Of a stretch of 64,000 bases of DNA, positions 39,717 through 50,400 are shown piece by piece. Each line of letters starts with the position of its first letter. The first letter of the stretch is position 1. The notes below the pieces were generated by a model. It had not been told where the DNA came from, searched no databases, and saw nothing but the letters and a program-made list of their open reading frames with translations. The stretch spans positions 124,001 through 188,000 of the forward strand of contig VJWM01000203.1 in the NCBI GenBank assembly GCA_010909165.1. Reading direction: 5' to 3'. A program made the translations under genes and the position numbers. This stretch comes from Anthoceros angustus (taxonomy: Eukaryota; Streptophyta; Anthocerotopsida; Anthocerotales; Anthocerotaceae).

Positions 39717-42533
39717 GTGGCAATGATCTCCTTGTTGAGCAGATCTGCTGCGAGGACAGCTGGACGCACTTGTCCTGAACCTGGCGGGTTGGCACGGTGT
39801 GAAGGCATCTCAATCGTTAAATCCTGGAACAGGCAAAGGGAGGAAGACGAGCATCTGGAGTCTATTATCACAGCCTTGGACAACTTGGTTCAGCGAGGGT
39901 GGTATGTTCCGTCAACAGTGTTATACATCATCCTTAAGGGCTGCATAGAAAAGGGCGATCTGGTGGTAGGAAGGAGGGTTCATGATCTTGCACAAACAGG
40001 TGGGCACGGGTCGAACGCCTTCTTATCCAACCACTTCATCCGCATGTACGCTTCTCATGGACTACTGGAGGAAGCAAGGCAGGTATTCAGCAGCCAAGCT
40101 GCACCGGACGCCTTCATGTGGGCTTCCATGATTCTGGCATATGCCGAGCATGGATATCCTGTGCAGGCTGTGAAACTGTACCGACAGGCGCAAGTACAGT
40201 CGAAGGTGATGCCCGACAGTCACCTATTTGTTGCGGCCCTGAAAGGATGTGCCTCTGCTGCGGACTTGACAGCTGGCAAGCAGATCCATGCCGACATTCT
40301 GACAAGCTCAGTGGAGCCCAATGTGTTTATGGGCAATGCCCTTGTGGACATGTATGCAAAGTGTGGGAGCTTGGAAGATGCTCGCAGAGTTTTTGACAAA
40401 TTGCCCTTGAAGGATGTGGTGACATGGAATGCCATGATCGGAGGGTACGCACAGCATGGGCTCGGTCATGAAGCCTTGGCACTTTGCACCAGTATGCAAT
40501 TGGAGGGCATCACTCAATCCAGTCGTGTTACCTTCGTATGCCTGTTGAGTGCTTGTGCCAGCATCGGTGCCTTGCACAGGGGAAAGGAGCTTCATTCGCA
40601 GATTCAGGAACAAGGACTGGAATCTGATATCGTGGTCGGGAACAGCCTGATAGACATGTATGCAAAGTGTGGGAGCCTAGAGGATGCTCGCACAGTGTTT
40701 GCCGGTTTGCGCAGCAAAGAAGTGAGGACGTGGAATGCTATGATTGCAGCATATGTGCAGCATGGGCTTGGGGAAGAGGCCCTCACTCTCTTCGAAGCCA
40801 TGCAACAGGAAGGCACCGCTAAAAAGAACGAAGTTACTTTCCTGTGCCTTCTAAAGGCTTGTGCTCTTGTTGGAGATTTATATCAAGGGAAGCGACTCCA
40901 TCGTGAGATTCAGGACAAGGGACTAGAGGCTAATGCCTCCATCGGCAGTAGCCTGGTGGACATGTATTCAAAATGCGGCAGCGTGGATGACGCTCACCAG
41001 GTGTTTGCTGCATTGCCTGTGAAAGATGTGGTGACCTGGAATGCAATGCTTGCAGGATACGTTCGTCATGGCCTTGATCAAAAAGGCCTCGCTTTGTATG
41101 CAAGCATGCAACAGGCAGGCATCACACGACCAGATGATGTCACACTTGTGTGCCTCCTGAAGGCATGTGCCAATGTCGGAGCATTAAATGAGGGCAAGAG
41201 GCTCCATTACCTGATTCGGGAGAGCAGAGTTGAATGTGATGTGGTAGTTGGCAGCAGTCTGATTGATATGTATGCAAAATGTGGGAGCATAGAGGAGGCT
41301 CGTGACGTGTTTGATAGACTGCCCTGCAAAGACGTAGTGACATGGACTGTTCTGATCACGGCATACACAGAGCAGGGGCACTGTCGAGAAGCTCTTACAC
41401 TGTATAGGAGAATGGAACAGGAGAGCATCATTCCAGCCAGTCCAACGTTATTTGTGTGCCTCCTCAAAGCATGTGCACGGATTGGAGCCATACATCAGGG
41501 GAAGAAGCTTCACTCCCGGATCCGAGAAAGGGGACTTGAGGCTGATATTGTGATTGCCAACAGTCTGGTGGACATGTACGCAAAGTGTGGGCGCCTCGAG
41601 GATGCTAGAGCAGTGCTTGATGGATTGCCCACAAGAGATGTTGTGACCTGGACTGCTTTGCTGAACGGCTACAGCCTGCACAGCAACAGCCAAATGGCCT
41701 TTCAGTGCTTCCGTGAAATGCAGCAGGACGGGGTGACACCTGATGCTGCTGCTTTCACTTCTCTTCTTGTGGCATGCAGTCACAGCGGTCTGGTGCAAGA
41801 AGGTAAGCAGTTGTTCAAGCTGATGGTGGAAGGGTACGGCATCACCCCCTCGGTTCATCACTTTACTTGCATGGTTGATCTGCTCGGCCGGTCAGGCTAC
41901 CTAGATGAGGCAGTAAACATGTTGCAGACCCTGCCATTTGAGCCTGGTGCTGTGGGATGGACTTCTCTTTTGAGTGCCTGCCAAAGCCATAACAATGTGG
42001 ACCTTGCAAACCGGTGTTTCGACCACCTTGTCAGACTGCAACCTCAGAACTCAGCCGCATATGTGATGCTAGCTAACATATATGCACATGCCGGTAGGTG
42101 GAAGGACGTAGATAGAATAGAAGGCTTAAGGAAGTCTGCAGGTGCATGTAAAGAGCCCGCAAGGGCCTGGATTGAGGTGAGCAATGCGGTTCACATGTTC
42201 TGCGTTGGAGAAGAAAGGGCCGACGTTTCCTACAGGCTCAGGAGCGTCAGGGTGCGGTTAGAGGAGGACAGCCATGTGCCGTGTGAAGGCACAGAGGAAG
42301 GCTATGGCGATACTCTGTGTGGACATGCCGAGAAACTGGCATTGGCCTATGGTCTCCTGAACACTCCAAATGGTACAACTTTGCTCGTCACAAAAAACCT
42401 CCGCATGTGCAATGACTGTCACAGTGGCACTAAGAGGCTGTCGAGGATCGAAAAACGAGAGATCATAGTACGAGATGTACACCGCGTTCATCACTTTGTG
42501 GACGGGTTTTGCTCATGCGGAGACCTACGTTGA
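39717..42533 (+). CDS. PPR-DYW-type protein with KP-like PG box, ends in DLR (PPR-E2)
   Basis: A 938-codon ORF with PPR motifs from about residue 70 to 720 (MYAKCGSLEDARRVFD, TWNAMIGGYAQHG), E motifs, a PG box reading KEPARAWIEV (about 812), and a DYW-type deaminase domain: HAEKLALAYG (about 870), CNDCHSGTK, HHFVDGFCSCG. The protein ends Asp-Leu-Arg rather than Asp-Tyr-Trp. The catalytic His-x-Glu and both zinc Cys pairs are intact, so catalysis is plausible. The altered PG box and C-terminal triplet match what is expected of DYW:KP-like proteins. The same-strand PPR gene at 42739 begins 205 bp downstream. The N-terminal 35 residues contain several Arg and Ser and could target an organelle, but an upstream exon cannot be excluded. 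Confidence 0.9.
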   Translation: MAMISLLSRSAARTAGRTCPEPGGLARCEGISIVKSWNRQREEDEHLESIITALDNLVQRGWYVPSTVLYIILKGCIEKGDLVVGRRVHDLAQTGGHGSNAFLSNHFIRMYASHGLLEEARQVFSSQAAPDAFMWASMILAYAEHGYPVQAVKLYRQAQVQSKVMPDSHLFVAALKGCASAADLTAGKQIHADILTSSVEPNVFMGNALVDMYAKCGSLEDARRVFDKLPLKDVVTWNAMIGGYAQHGLGHEALALCTSMQLEGITQSSRVTFVCLLSACASIGALHRGKELHSQIQEQGLESDIVVGNSLIDMYAKCGSLEDARTVFAGLRSKEVRTWNAMIAAYVQHGLGEEALTLFEAMQQEGTAKKNEVTFLCLLKACALVGDLYQGKRLHREIQDKGLEANASIGSSLVDMYSKCGSVDDAHQVFAALPVKDVVTWNAMLAGYVRHGLDQKGLALYASMQQAGITRPDDVTLVCLLKACANVGALNEGKRLHYLIRESRVECDVVVGSSLIDMYAKCGSIEEARDVFDRLPCKDVVTWTVLITAYTEQGHCREALTLYRRMEQESIIPASPTLFVCLLKACARIGAIHQGKKLHSRIRERGLEADIVIANSLVDMYAKCGRLEDARAVLDGLPTRDVVTWTALLNGYSLHSNSQMAFQCFREMQQDGVTPDAAAFTSLLVACSHSGLVQEGKQLFKLMVEGYGITPSVHHFTCMVDLLGRSGYLDEAVNMLQTLPFEPGAVGWTSLLSACQSHNNVDLANRCFDHLVRLQPQNSAAYVMLANIYAHAGRWKDVDRIEGLRKSAGACKEPARAWIEVSNAVHMFCVGEERADVSYRLRSVRVRLEEDSHVPCEGTEEGYGDTLCGHAEKLALAYGLLNTPNGTTLLVTKNLRMCNDCHSGTKRLSRIEKREIIVRDVHRVHHFVDGFCSCGDLR

Positions 42534-42738
42534 TGGCAACCAAAGTAGTGTGCCATCCCATCTCCAGATGGCCTGGCATTGGCCGTCTGTATGGACATTC
42601 ATCAATGCAGAGTGGAAAAGTGGGAGCTTGCAGTCTCTTGGCAAGCGACAGGCGAAGGCAGGCACCAGCCAAACATTCTGGCAGACATCACATTGTAGGA
42701 AGGTGTGGATGTTGAATCCGTGAGGTCAGAGCTCGCCC

Positions 42739-45375
42739 ATGGCTGTCTGCGAGTCATGCAAAGGGCAAGAGGACGCGTTGAGAGGACAGTTTTCGTGGTC
42801 TCGGCAAAATGGCGGGTTGACAAGGGGTATTACAGGCAGAGCTCCCGCTCGCCTTGCGGACTCAGGGAAGCAAGCCTTGGCGCACAGGCAATCTTGGAGG
42901 TGCAATTCCTTCGCAACGAGAAAGCCAGCCCATCCCAGGGGGTGTGTAGAGGACCGTCGGCAGCAGAAGTTGTGGCGACAGTTTTTTCAAGACCCAACAC
43001 TTTGGTGGGATAATAGGGGAAGCAAGAAGAGCCTTCGAGCACCTGACTTCCGGCACCGGCAGTCCCAGGAGGTCCTCTGGTTGAACAACTTGCACAAGCC
43101 AGCTTGGGTGGATGCGCAGCTTGCTGCTCTGGATATTCTGGGTGTGGAACGGAGCCAGATACTAGAGCCTCCTAACGCTAGCAGGCCTGCAGGGGACGAT
43201 AGGGACGTGATTGCAGAAAGAGTGAGCAAGTTATGTAACGAGGGTCATCTTACAGAGGCTGTGGCGGCTTTGGAATCTCTGGTGGACACAGAAGACCCCT
43301 GTGTTCCCAAATCTCTCATTTACACAGTCCTGAAGAAATGTGCAGTGAGGAGGGATCTTGCGCTGGGTACCCGCGTGCAAGCTTGCACGGTGAAGATGGG
43401 GTACCAGTCAGATACGTTTCTGGGCTTCCACATCCTGCGTATGCACGCTTCTCATGGCAGGTTGCAAGAGGCGATGGATGTGTTTGACGAAGTGGCCAAA
43501 CCGGATGCCTTTACGTGGTCTGCCATAATCTCTGCCAATGTTAAACAGGGCCATGACAGGCAGGCCATGCAACTCTATCATCGGATGCGCAGGGCCGGTG
43601 TGACGCCAGATGGGCATGTGTTTGTGGCCGCCCTTCAGGCTTGTGCAAGGGCATTGGACTTGAAAACTGGGCAGCAGGTGCATGCTGATGTGTTAGCAAG
43701 TGGGATGGAGCCTGACTTGTTCGTTTGTAGTGGCTTGGTGGACATGTATGCAAAGTGTGGCAACTTGGAGGATGCCCTGGGCGTGTTTGACGGACTTAAA
43801 GAGAAGAATGTGGTAATATGGAATGCCATGATAGGGGGCTATTCCCAGAACGGCATGGGCCAGAAAGCCCTTTGCCTCTACACAGCTATGCAAGATGAGG
43901 GCATGGTTGCACCCGATTCTGTAACATTTGTGTGCCTCCTGCAGGCGTGTGCAAGTGTAGGTCCTCCAGCTTTAGACAAGGGGAAGCAGCTCCACGCCCA
44001 AATTAGAGAAGCAGGACATGAAGCTGAAGTTTTTGTGGCCAGCAGTTTGGTGAACATGTATGCAAAGTGTGGCAGCTTGGAGGATGCCCAGAGAGTGTTT
44101 GACACGCTCGGTCAGAAAGGCGTAGGGACATGGAACGCTTTAATGGCAGGGTATTCTCATCAGGGCATGGGCCAGGAAACTCTTGGTCTGTACGGTGCCA
44201 TGCAAGAAGAGGGCACGGCTGTACCAAACATTGTGACATTTGTGTGCCTCCTGCAGGCTTGTGCGAGTGTGGGCGCTGCGGCTTTGGAGAAGGGGAAGCA
44301 GCTACATACGCAGGTCAGAGAAGGCGGGCATGAAGCTGATGTGTTTGTAGCCAGTAGTTTGGTAAACATGTATGCAAAGTGTGGGAGCTTGGAAGACGCT
44401 CGGAGGCTGTTTGATGGCCTTGGTCAGAAAAACGTGGTGACGTGGACTGCAATGATAGCAGGCTATACCCAGCAGGGATTGGCGCAGGAAGCCCTTGCTC
44501 TCTACAATGCTATGCAACAAGAAGGCATCGCTGTGCCCGATTCTGTGACTTTTGTGTGCCTTTTACAGGCATGTGCGCATGTGGCAGCTTTGTACCTGGG
44601 TAGGCAGCTTCATGGGCAGATTGTAGAGCAAGGGCTTCAAGCTGATGTGAGTATAGCTGGCAGTTTGATTAACATGTATGGAAAGTGTGGGAGCATGGCA
44701 GATGCGCAGCGGGTGTTTGATACATCAGGCCGCAGGGACATTGTCGCCTGGACTTCACTCATTGCAGGCTACACCTCTCGAGGAGAGAGTGAAGTGGTGT
44801 TCGACTTGGTCCGGAGAATGAGAGAGGATGGGATACGGCCAGACGGCATCACCTTCCTGAGTGTGCTCACAGTATGCAGTCATGTGGGTCTAGTGAATGA
44901 AGGGTGGGAGTACTTCGAGGCTATGAGTAGACACTACGGTATCACTCCCACGGTGGACCACTACTCATGCATGGTGGATCTCCTGGGCCGTGCAGGACAA
45001 GTGGATGAGGCACTAGCTTTGGTAAGGTCGATGCCTTTGGTGCCTAACGCTGCAATTTGGCACACTCTGCTGGGAGCTTGCCGAAAGTGGAGCTACATGG
45101 AGGTGGGACGCCTGGCCTTCAGTGAAGCAGTGAAGCTCGACAAGAAAGACTCCACAGCATATGTGCTGATGTCCAACATATACATAGGTGCTCAGATGTG
45201 GGAGCTGGCACTGGAGATGCAGGCGAGAAGGAAGAGAATCCGAGCATGGAAGCAGCCGGGGCAGAGCTGGTGGACAGACGAGGATGGACTTGTGCATAGT
45301 TTTCTGGTTGGTGACGAGAAGCTAAACCTTACCGGGAGTCAAGCAAGCAGTTCAAGGCTCTGTAGCACACGTTAG
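42739..45375 (+). CDS. PPR protein, E subclass, with N-terminal PDF motif (PPR-F)
   Basis: An 878-codon ORF. Residues 78-132 form a near-complete PDF motif: LWRQFFQDPTLWWDNR, a basic spacer, APDFRHR, EVLWL, KPAWVDAQLAALD. This motif is known from OSB proteins, organellar single-stranded DNA-binding proteins of plants, where it contributes to ssDNA binding. PPR motifs follow from about 158 to 765 (MYAKCGNLEDALGVFD and alike), then an E domain (AIWHTLLGACRKWSYMEVG), a PG box (QPGQSWWTD) and HSFLVGDEKL, after which the protein ends with a short unrelated tail. No DYW domain. The sequence before the motif is Arg/Gln-rich and could be a transit peptide or translated leader. Function inferred: organelle nucleic-acid binding, perhaps both RNA and ssDNA. 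Confidence 0.88.
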   Translation: MAVCESCKGQEDALRGQFSWSRQNGGLTRGITGRAPARLADSGKQALAHRQSWRCNSFATRKPAHPRGCVEDRRQQKLWRQFFQDPTLWWDNRGSKKSLRAPDFRHRQSQEVLWLNNLHKPAWVDAQLAALDILGVERSQILEPPNASRPAGDDRDVIAERVSKLCNEGHLTEAVAALESLVDTEDPCVPKSLIYTVLKKCAVRRDLALGTRVQACTVKMGYQSDTFLGFHILRMHASHGRLQEAMDVFDEVAKPDAFTWSAIISANVKQGHDRQAMQLYHRMRRAGVTPDGHVFVAALQACARALDLKTGQQVHADVLASGMEPDLFVCSGLVDMYAKCGNLEDALGVFDGLKEKNVVIWNAMIGGYSQNGMGQKALCLYTAMQDEGMVAPDSVTFVCLLQACASVGPPALDKGKQLHAQIREAGHEAEVFVASSLVNMYAKCGSLEDAQRVFDTLGQKGVGTWNALMAGYSHQGMGQETLGLYGAMQEEGTAVPNIVTFVCLLQACASVGAAALEKGKQLHTQVREGGHEADVFVASSLVNMYAKCGSLEDARRLFDGLGQKNVVTWTAMIAGYTQQGLAQEALALYNAMQQEGIAVPDSVTFVCLLQACAHVAALYLGRQLHGQIVEQGLQADVSIAGSLINMYGKCGSMADAQRVFDTSGRRDIVAWTSLIAGYTSRGESEVVFDLVRRMREDGIRPDGITFLSVLTVCSHVGLVNEGWEYFEAMSRHYGITPTVDHYSCMVDLLGRAGQVDEALALVRSMPLVPNAAIWHTLLGACRKWSYMEVGRLAFSEAVKLDKKDSTAYVLMSNIYIGAQMWELALEMQARRKRIRAWKQPGQSWWTDEDGLVHSFLVGDEKLNLTGSQASSSRLCSTR

Positions 45376-45863
45376 TTTCCAAAATCGGAGACAGAAGAAA
45401 CGTGTGTGCCCAAGGATCCGCACTTCAACACTTGGCCAAGCATGGAGTTCATGAAGCTCACATTAAACACCACATGTGAAACAATCAGAATGCTTGTATG
45501 GTGGGGAGAGATGGGGAGGGTGCACCAAAGACTCCCATCCGAAGAAATGTTTGGGGCATGACATAGATCTTCACACAGAATAGAGCGGAGGCAGGACCTT
45601 CTCCACGAGGAAGTCTACCGTTGGACAATTTGTCAGGTGAGAACAGGAAGAGGTTTGTGACTGTTGATCTGCAAGCCATCCATCTGGCAAGCCATCCTAC
45701 ACTCAGTGTGAACACGGCCTTGTGAACAGTGGTACTTGCAGATAGTTCTTCTGGAATGAGCTTTTCGTTCGTGGGGGGAAGCGTAGAATCCCAAGAAATG
45801 TTCCTGGTGGGCTGTGTCGCCTGAGATCCGGGTGCAACATAGCGTACCGTGCCGGGTGTGATG

Positions 45864-46712
45864 CTAGGAGCGTAACTTCCACGCCATCCCCTCAAACATC
45901 TCGATCTGCTTGCTTCGGAGCTCTTCCTCGCCTGTGGAGCAATAGAGAGCAAACTGCTCACAGTTACGCCGGAACAGACTGTAGTCGCCGAAGCCATTCT
46001 GGAATGCGTCTTGAGCTCGTCGGAGGACTGTCTCTACATCTTCACAAGGTCCCATGTGGCAGGAGCCTGCGGCAAATCACATTTGCTCAGCGCCAGGGAT
46101 ATGTGAATGCAATGGCGTCCGAGAGGCAATTCTAATCTCACGTCACCTTTGCGGCTGCTTTGGTAATCATGTCTGGCTACGCCGTAGCGGTGATGGTGCA
46201 GGCTTCGCCTTTTGCTGAAGCAGTGAACGCAAGAACGTACGACACCGCTGTTGGGGTAGAGGTGGTTGTGGTGGACCTGGGCGCAGCTTGTGCCGTCCCG
46301 CCGTTTTCTACACGGCCTGCCACAGAACTCCTTGATGTCGCCCCGGAAATGGTACACCCAGAGGGTGCGCTCCGGGTCGGACTCGAAGCCACCAGCAATT
46401 CCTGCTACCACCAATAACATCACATGCCGCCGCTTCTCCATCATCTCCAAAATGTGAAATCACTTACTCAGAGTTTCTTTGAATCCTGATGGCCAGGGCC
46501 GGCACTCCAGTCCCAGCAGTGACCCATTGCAGTGTGGTGAACTCACCGTGGTGAGAGTACGTGTAGAGCCCACGGTAAGCGTAGATGTGAAGCCCCGGCG
46601 TGACATCCTGCGGATCGATGTAATGCGTGAGACCTTCAGAGTTGGTTAGCTTGCGCAATCCACTGATTTCCCCAGCTGCCAATCCGGCAGCATTCCTGTG
46701 TCCTAGCCACAT
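45864..46712 (-). CDS. LRAT/NC-domain protein, three exons
   Basis: Exons 46712-46547, 46401-46147 and 46066-45864 join in phase 1 each time (donors CACG|GTGAGT and AAAG|GTGACG; acceptors TAGCAG and CCGCAG) to 207 codons. The product carries the LRAT/NC hallmarks: VTPGLHIYAYR with the N-terminal His, YTYSHHGI, WVYHFRG, GVVRSCVHCF, the charged YGV segment, and ARNCEQFAL-type NCEQFALYCSTG with the catalytic Cys. Plant NC-domain proteins are predicted thiol acyltransferase- or hydrolase-like enzymes; their substrates are mostly unknown. The start Met at 46712 is a choice: an in-frame Met at 46775 lies in a microsatellite. The mid-exon 2 region is more divergent than usual. Real gene likely. Confidence 0.75.
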
Positions 46713-46892
46713 GAGGCTCCCGGGCGAGAGGGAGACGGAGACGGAGACGGAGAGGGAGAGCCGATCCGGCGGCATTCATGTGTCGTAGCCACATTTAAGC
46801 TCACGGGCGAGAGGGAGAGGGAGAGAAGAAGAAGAAGAAGAAGAATTTTAATTGAAGTCCACCTAGACGGATTTCCGTCATGGGACTGACAA
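46686..46892. repeat. Local duplication, GA-rich microsatellite and dispersed repeat
   Basis: GGCAGCATTCCTGTGTCCTAGCCACAT (46687 on) recurs as GGCGGCATTCATGTGTCGTAGCCACAT (46772 on), each followed by a GGGCGAGAGGGAGA run. The second run passes into (GAA)n and then the dispersed repeat also seen at 16125-16195. The first copy overlaps the probable start codon of the LRAT-domain gene. Confidence 0.75.
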
Positions 46893-46979
46893 GTCTGATT
46901 CCGCAAGGCCAGAGATGAGGTGAGATTGGAGTCATTCGGACTAAAAGAGGAAGTGGGAATTGCTTCACGTCCACTCAAC

Positions 46980-49900
46980 GCGTAACTGGCCTTAGAGGGA
47001 GGCGACTCGGTCTTCGCTCAGATGCTATTTTATGCACAATACTATGCAATAGCCTGGTGCGGTATATGTGCGCACGCTATTGTCCTTCACACCTACACCT
47101 TGTGCACACGGCAACACATTTCTACATAAAAATGGGGCACAATGTAGGGGATCTTTTACGGGCGCTCTTCGCTATGGTGCATTTCATAGCGTTGTCCTAA
47201 TTGCCTCTATGGTGCATTTCAGAGCGTTATCCCTAATTGCCTCCACGATGAGAATGTTTGTATCCATTAGTGGCTGACGATTCCCATATCATAAGTGTAT
47301 CCGTTAGTGGCTCACGATTCCCATATCATAAGCTTAGTCTAGGGACACGGTTAAGGAGGCCTTTGAAATTTTCTCCTTGGAGCTCTCCCGGCTTGGCTTG
47401 AAGGTCAAAAACATTAAATGCAAGATCTAGTCTCCTTCCTGTGCTTCGCCTCCTCTTTAATATCCAGAGGGGGATATTGTTTCTGCATGGGGGCTTCGGG
47501 TTCTTGGTGTCCTGGTGGGGCCCCTGGCTTTCATATAAGAATACGTAGACGCGGCGCTGAGGCAGCATTTGGCGCACATCAAAGACTTGTCTCAGTCGGG
47601 TAACCCGTATGTGGTATTTGGGATCCTCTCTTTCTACTTTGTGCATCGGCCGGGGTACCTTCTACGTACAATTGCTCCTTCCACGGCTTTCTTATCCTAC
47701 TTGGGAGCCTTCGACACGCAGATTTTGCAAACTTTGGGCAACATCATTGGCCCGGGCACTTTCGACTGCACCGTTGGGGATCTGGCCAGACGGCAGGCTT
47801 CCCTGTCGCTTTTGGGGGCATCAATCTACTTGCCACGAGGTCTCTACACCAGCGGCTTTTTTAGGAAGCTGCTCCCATCCTAGCTTCCTGATTCTTAGTT
47901 TGAGACTCGCGCATTTTAGAGGCATTTGTCACGGGGGTTGAGGAGGAGGTATTTCCCCTGTAGGCGTCCGCAAGGGCGGCCGGGGGATCTCTATCCTCTG
48001 AGGCTAGGGCCGCCATGCCTCTTTTCTTCTCCCTCCCCGAGGTTGGGATGCGGGGGCTTCAAGAGTTGCTCCTGGAGAAGCATTATGGGCAGGCGCAGCT
48101 GGCCTTCTTCGAGATTCCTCCATTCCCAGGCCCATCCGTGCCTTCTCTTGCCTTTCGGGGAAGGCGGGTTCACCCGCTTGTCCGGTGTCCAGCGCGTTCG
48201 CATCGCACCAGCAACCTTTTCTACCACAATGTATTTTCGCTTGGGTCTGGTCCAACATTTGGCCTATTCTCTCTCTACTTGTAGCTGTGGGGCTTTCCTC
48301 GATGACCGTGGCCCATTCGCCCCGTCCCATTGGCGGACAGCGCGTTGATGCCATCCGGACGCATGTTCTCGTGAGCCAAGAAGGGCGGCTTTTTTTCCCC
48401 GCAGGGAGCGTCCCACCTTGCCTTGCTCAATGGTGTGTCTCTCAGGCGACCTTTCTTGACCCGAGACCAAGTGATTGGTTATCGTGGTTAACCCGACGGT
48501 GTCTGTGAGCATCGTTATCCTCAACCCCGAAGTTAGGCGGCGGAAGGCTCGCGGTCAAGGTTCATAAGTACTCTCCTGCGTAACGGCACCTTTTATCCTC
48601 CTCATCGAGTCACCATGAGCCACATGGGTGGAACTTCTCGAAGTTCCTCAAGGCCAGTGCTAAGGCTTACCACGATCGTAGGAATGGGGTTGGTCTCCCC
48701 CTTTCTTGTATTATATCTTTCTTGAGCCGGGTGTCCATCGCCTGAGAGACATTAGCAAGCTTGACTACGGAAGCGAGCGGGGAGGCGGCTTCTTCGGCGG
48801 CGATGGTAGATAGGCCCTTTCTTATGGTAGGTAGGTTGCCAATGGAAGAAACATGAGCCTTCTTGTAGATGTCTAATTAAGAGAGGGGATAAAAGAAATT
48901 TCGTTGCAGGCATAGTGAGGAGTTCGCCCTCGCCGATTTCTGCAATAGATTTGAGAGCTACATGAAGGAGCCCTATGTGAGAGGAGAGTTTGCTTGCAGC
49001 TGCTTGTCAAGCAGAGGAAGAAGTCGAGGCAGTACCCCTATTCAGCATACATGGTCTTACAATAAGATTTGTTTCTTATGGTCTGCTGCTCATAACACCT
49101 ACGCACTGTTAGAGTTGTATGACAGTCTGCAGAATATTGAACTTGCCCCTTATGTTGTTGGCAAAGGATTGTCTAAATCAGTTTGACGTGATCGTAGTAA
49201 CCTCATACTTGGGCAGTAAATGGTCTTCTAAAATCTGTTAAGACCCCATAAACGAGCCGTCTTACTAATGTCATGGCTCAAGAAGCAATGGGCGGCAGAG
49301 GAGGGATGGAATCCTATGTTTACTTATGCAGATGGATTTGACTTTGACTATTGGTCAGCAGGATCTTATGGTGACACAGTTCAGCATGGTTGGATGCTCA
49401 CGATTGTGTCAATGTAGATGTGGGCTTTGGCAATAGTTTTTGATCTTATGTGAGAATTGTATGAAGTTGTAAGCTCAGAATGATAAGCAACCTGTTGTAG
49501 AAGGGTTGTGGTCCTTTTTTTTCCCTCAGCAATGTTGTTTACATTCAGGTTCTAATTAACCTCTAGGGCTATTTCAGCTGCAAATTTTGCTTACAATCAT
49601 GTTTTGATGAGCCACTGTTGCAATATCAGCCACAACGAATAATCCTTATTCGCAATTAGTTGTGATGACCCTCCGAGCTGCAAATTCCAAATTCCACCAT
49701 TAGAGTTATAAGTTTGGTTGAGAATCGATACTCTTGTGGACAAGAGACGAATGCTTTGACTCCCTTCGGGTCGATTAGTAGAGGGTTTTCATTTTTTTTG
49801 TCAGGATTTGTGTGAGAAATAAGGGATATGCGTGGATAATAAGGCTTATCCAGCCAAGCTGCGTAGGCGTGGCGGCAACTCCAATGTGGGCAAGGTCCAG

Positions 49901-50400
49901 AGGAGCTCAGGAGGACGGTCGTAGGCCACAGGGAAGGCAGGGTCCGGAGTAGCTCCGAAGGAGGTCCGGAGGGGGGGGCCCTAGGTGGTCCGACGGTGTG
50001 GGTCGTAATTTTGGAAGGGCGACACGTGAACGGTGGCATGGGGCCATCTGACATGCAGGGGGTCAGAACCCCATAATCGCTAGAAGCCGTTATAGGCAGG
50101 TAGTTACGACCCAAGGACATGCGCCAAGAAGGCGGCGGGTGTGCAGTTATTGTACAAGATGCACGAGTGGCGCATCGCAAACGAAAGACATCTTCCCGCA
50201 CGATAATTACGCCTACCGCATCAGAAGCCGAGAAGAAGAAAACTTCCAGACATGGCGTCTGGCGGTTCGCCTCACGCTTCAACACTCATGACTCCGGGTC
50301 TAAGGGCGCATTTATAGTTGCCCCGAGGCCGAGTCGCTCCGAAGCAAGACGGCCTAATGAGGCTTGAGCTGCTGGAAGCGCTTTGATCAAAGTTTAGTGC
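46980..50400. other. Long region without a recognised gene
   Basis: Between 47300 and 48550 overlapping short ORFs on both strands have no recognisable domain. A pair of direct repeats (ATCCATTAGTGGCTGACGATTCCC and its copy, 47262-47335) and another (TATGGTGCATTTCA, 47180-47223) are visible. 48850-49560 is more A+T-rich with a 74-codon ORF (48962-49186) that I do not recognise. 49900-50100 is G-rich. Most likely decayed transposon sequence. Confidence 0.35.

Noticed and set aside
45485-45997. 170-codon minus-strand ORF overlapping the LRAT-domain gene
   Set aside because: It overlaps exon 3 in another frame and lacks domain features; the LRAT frame has the catalytic NCEQF motif.
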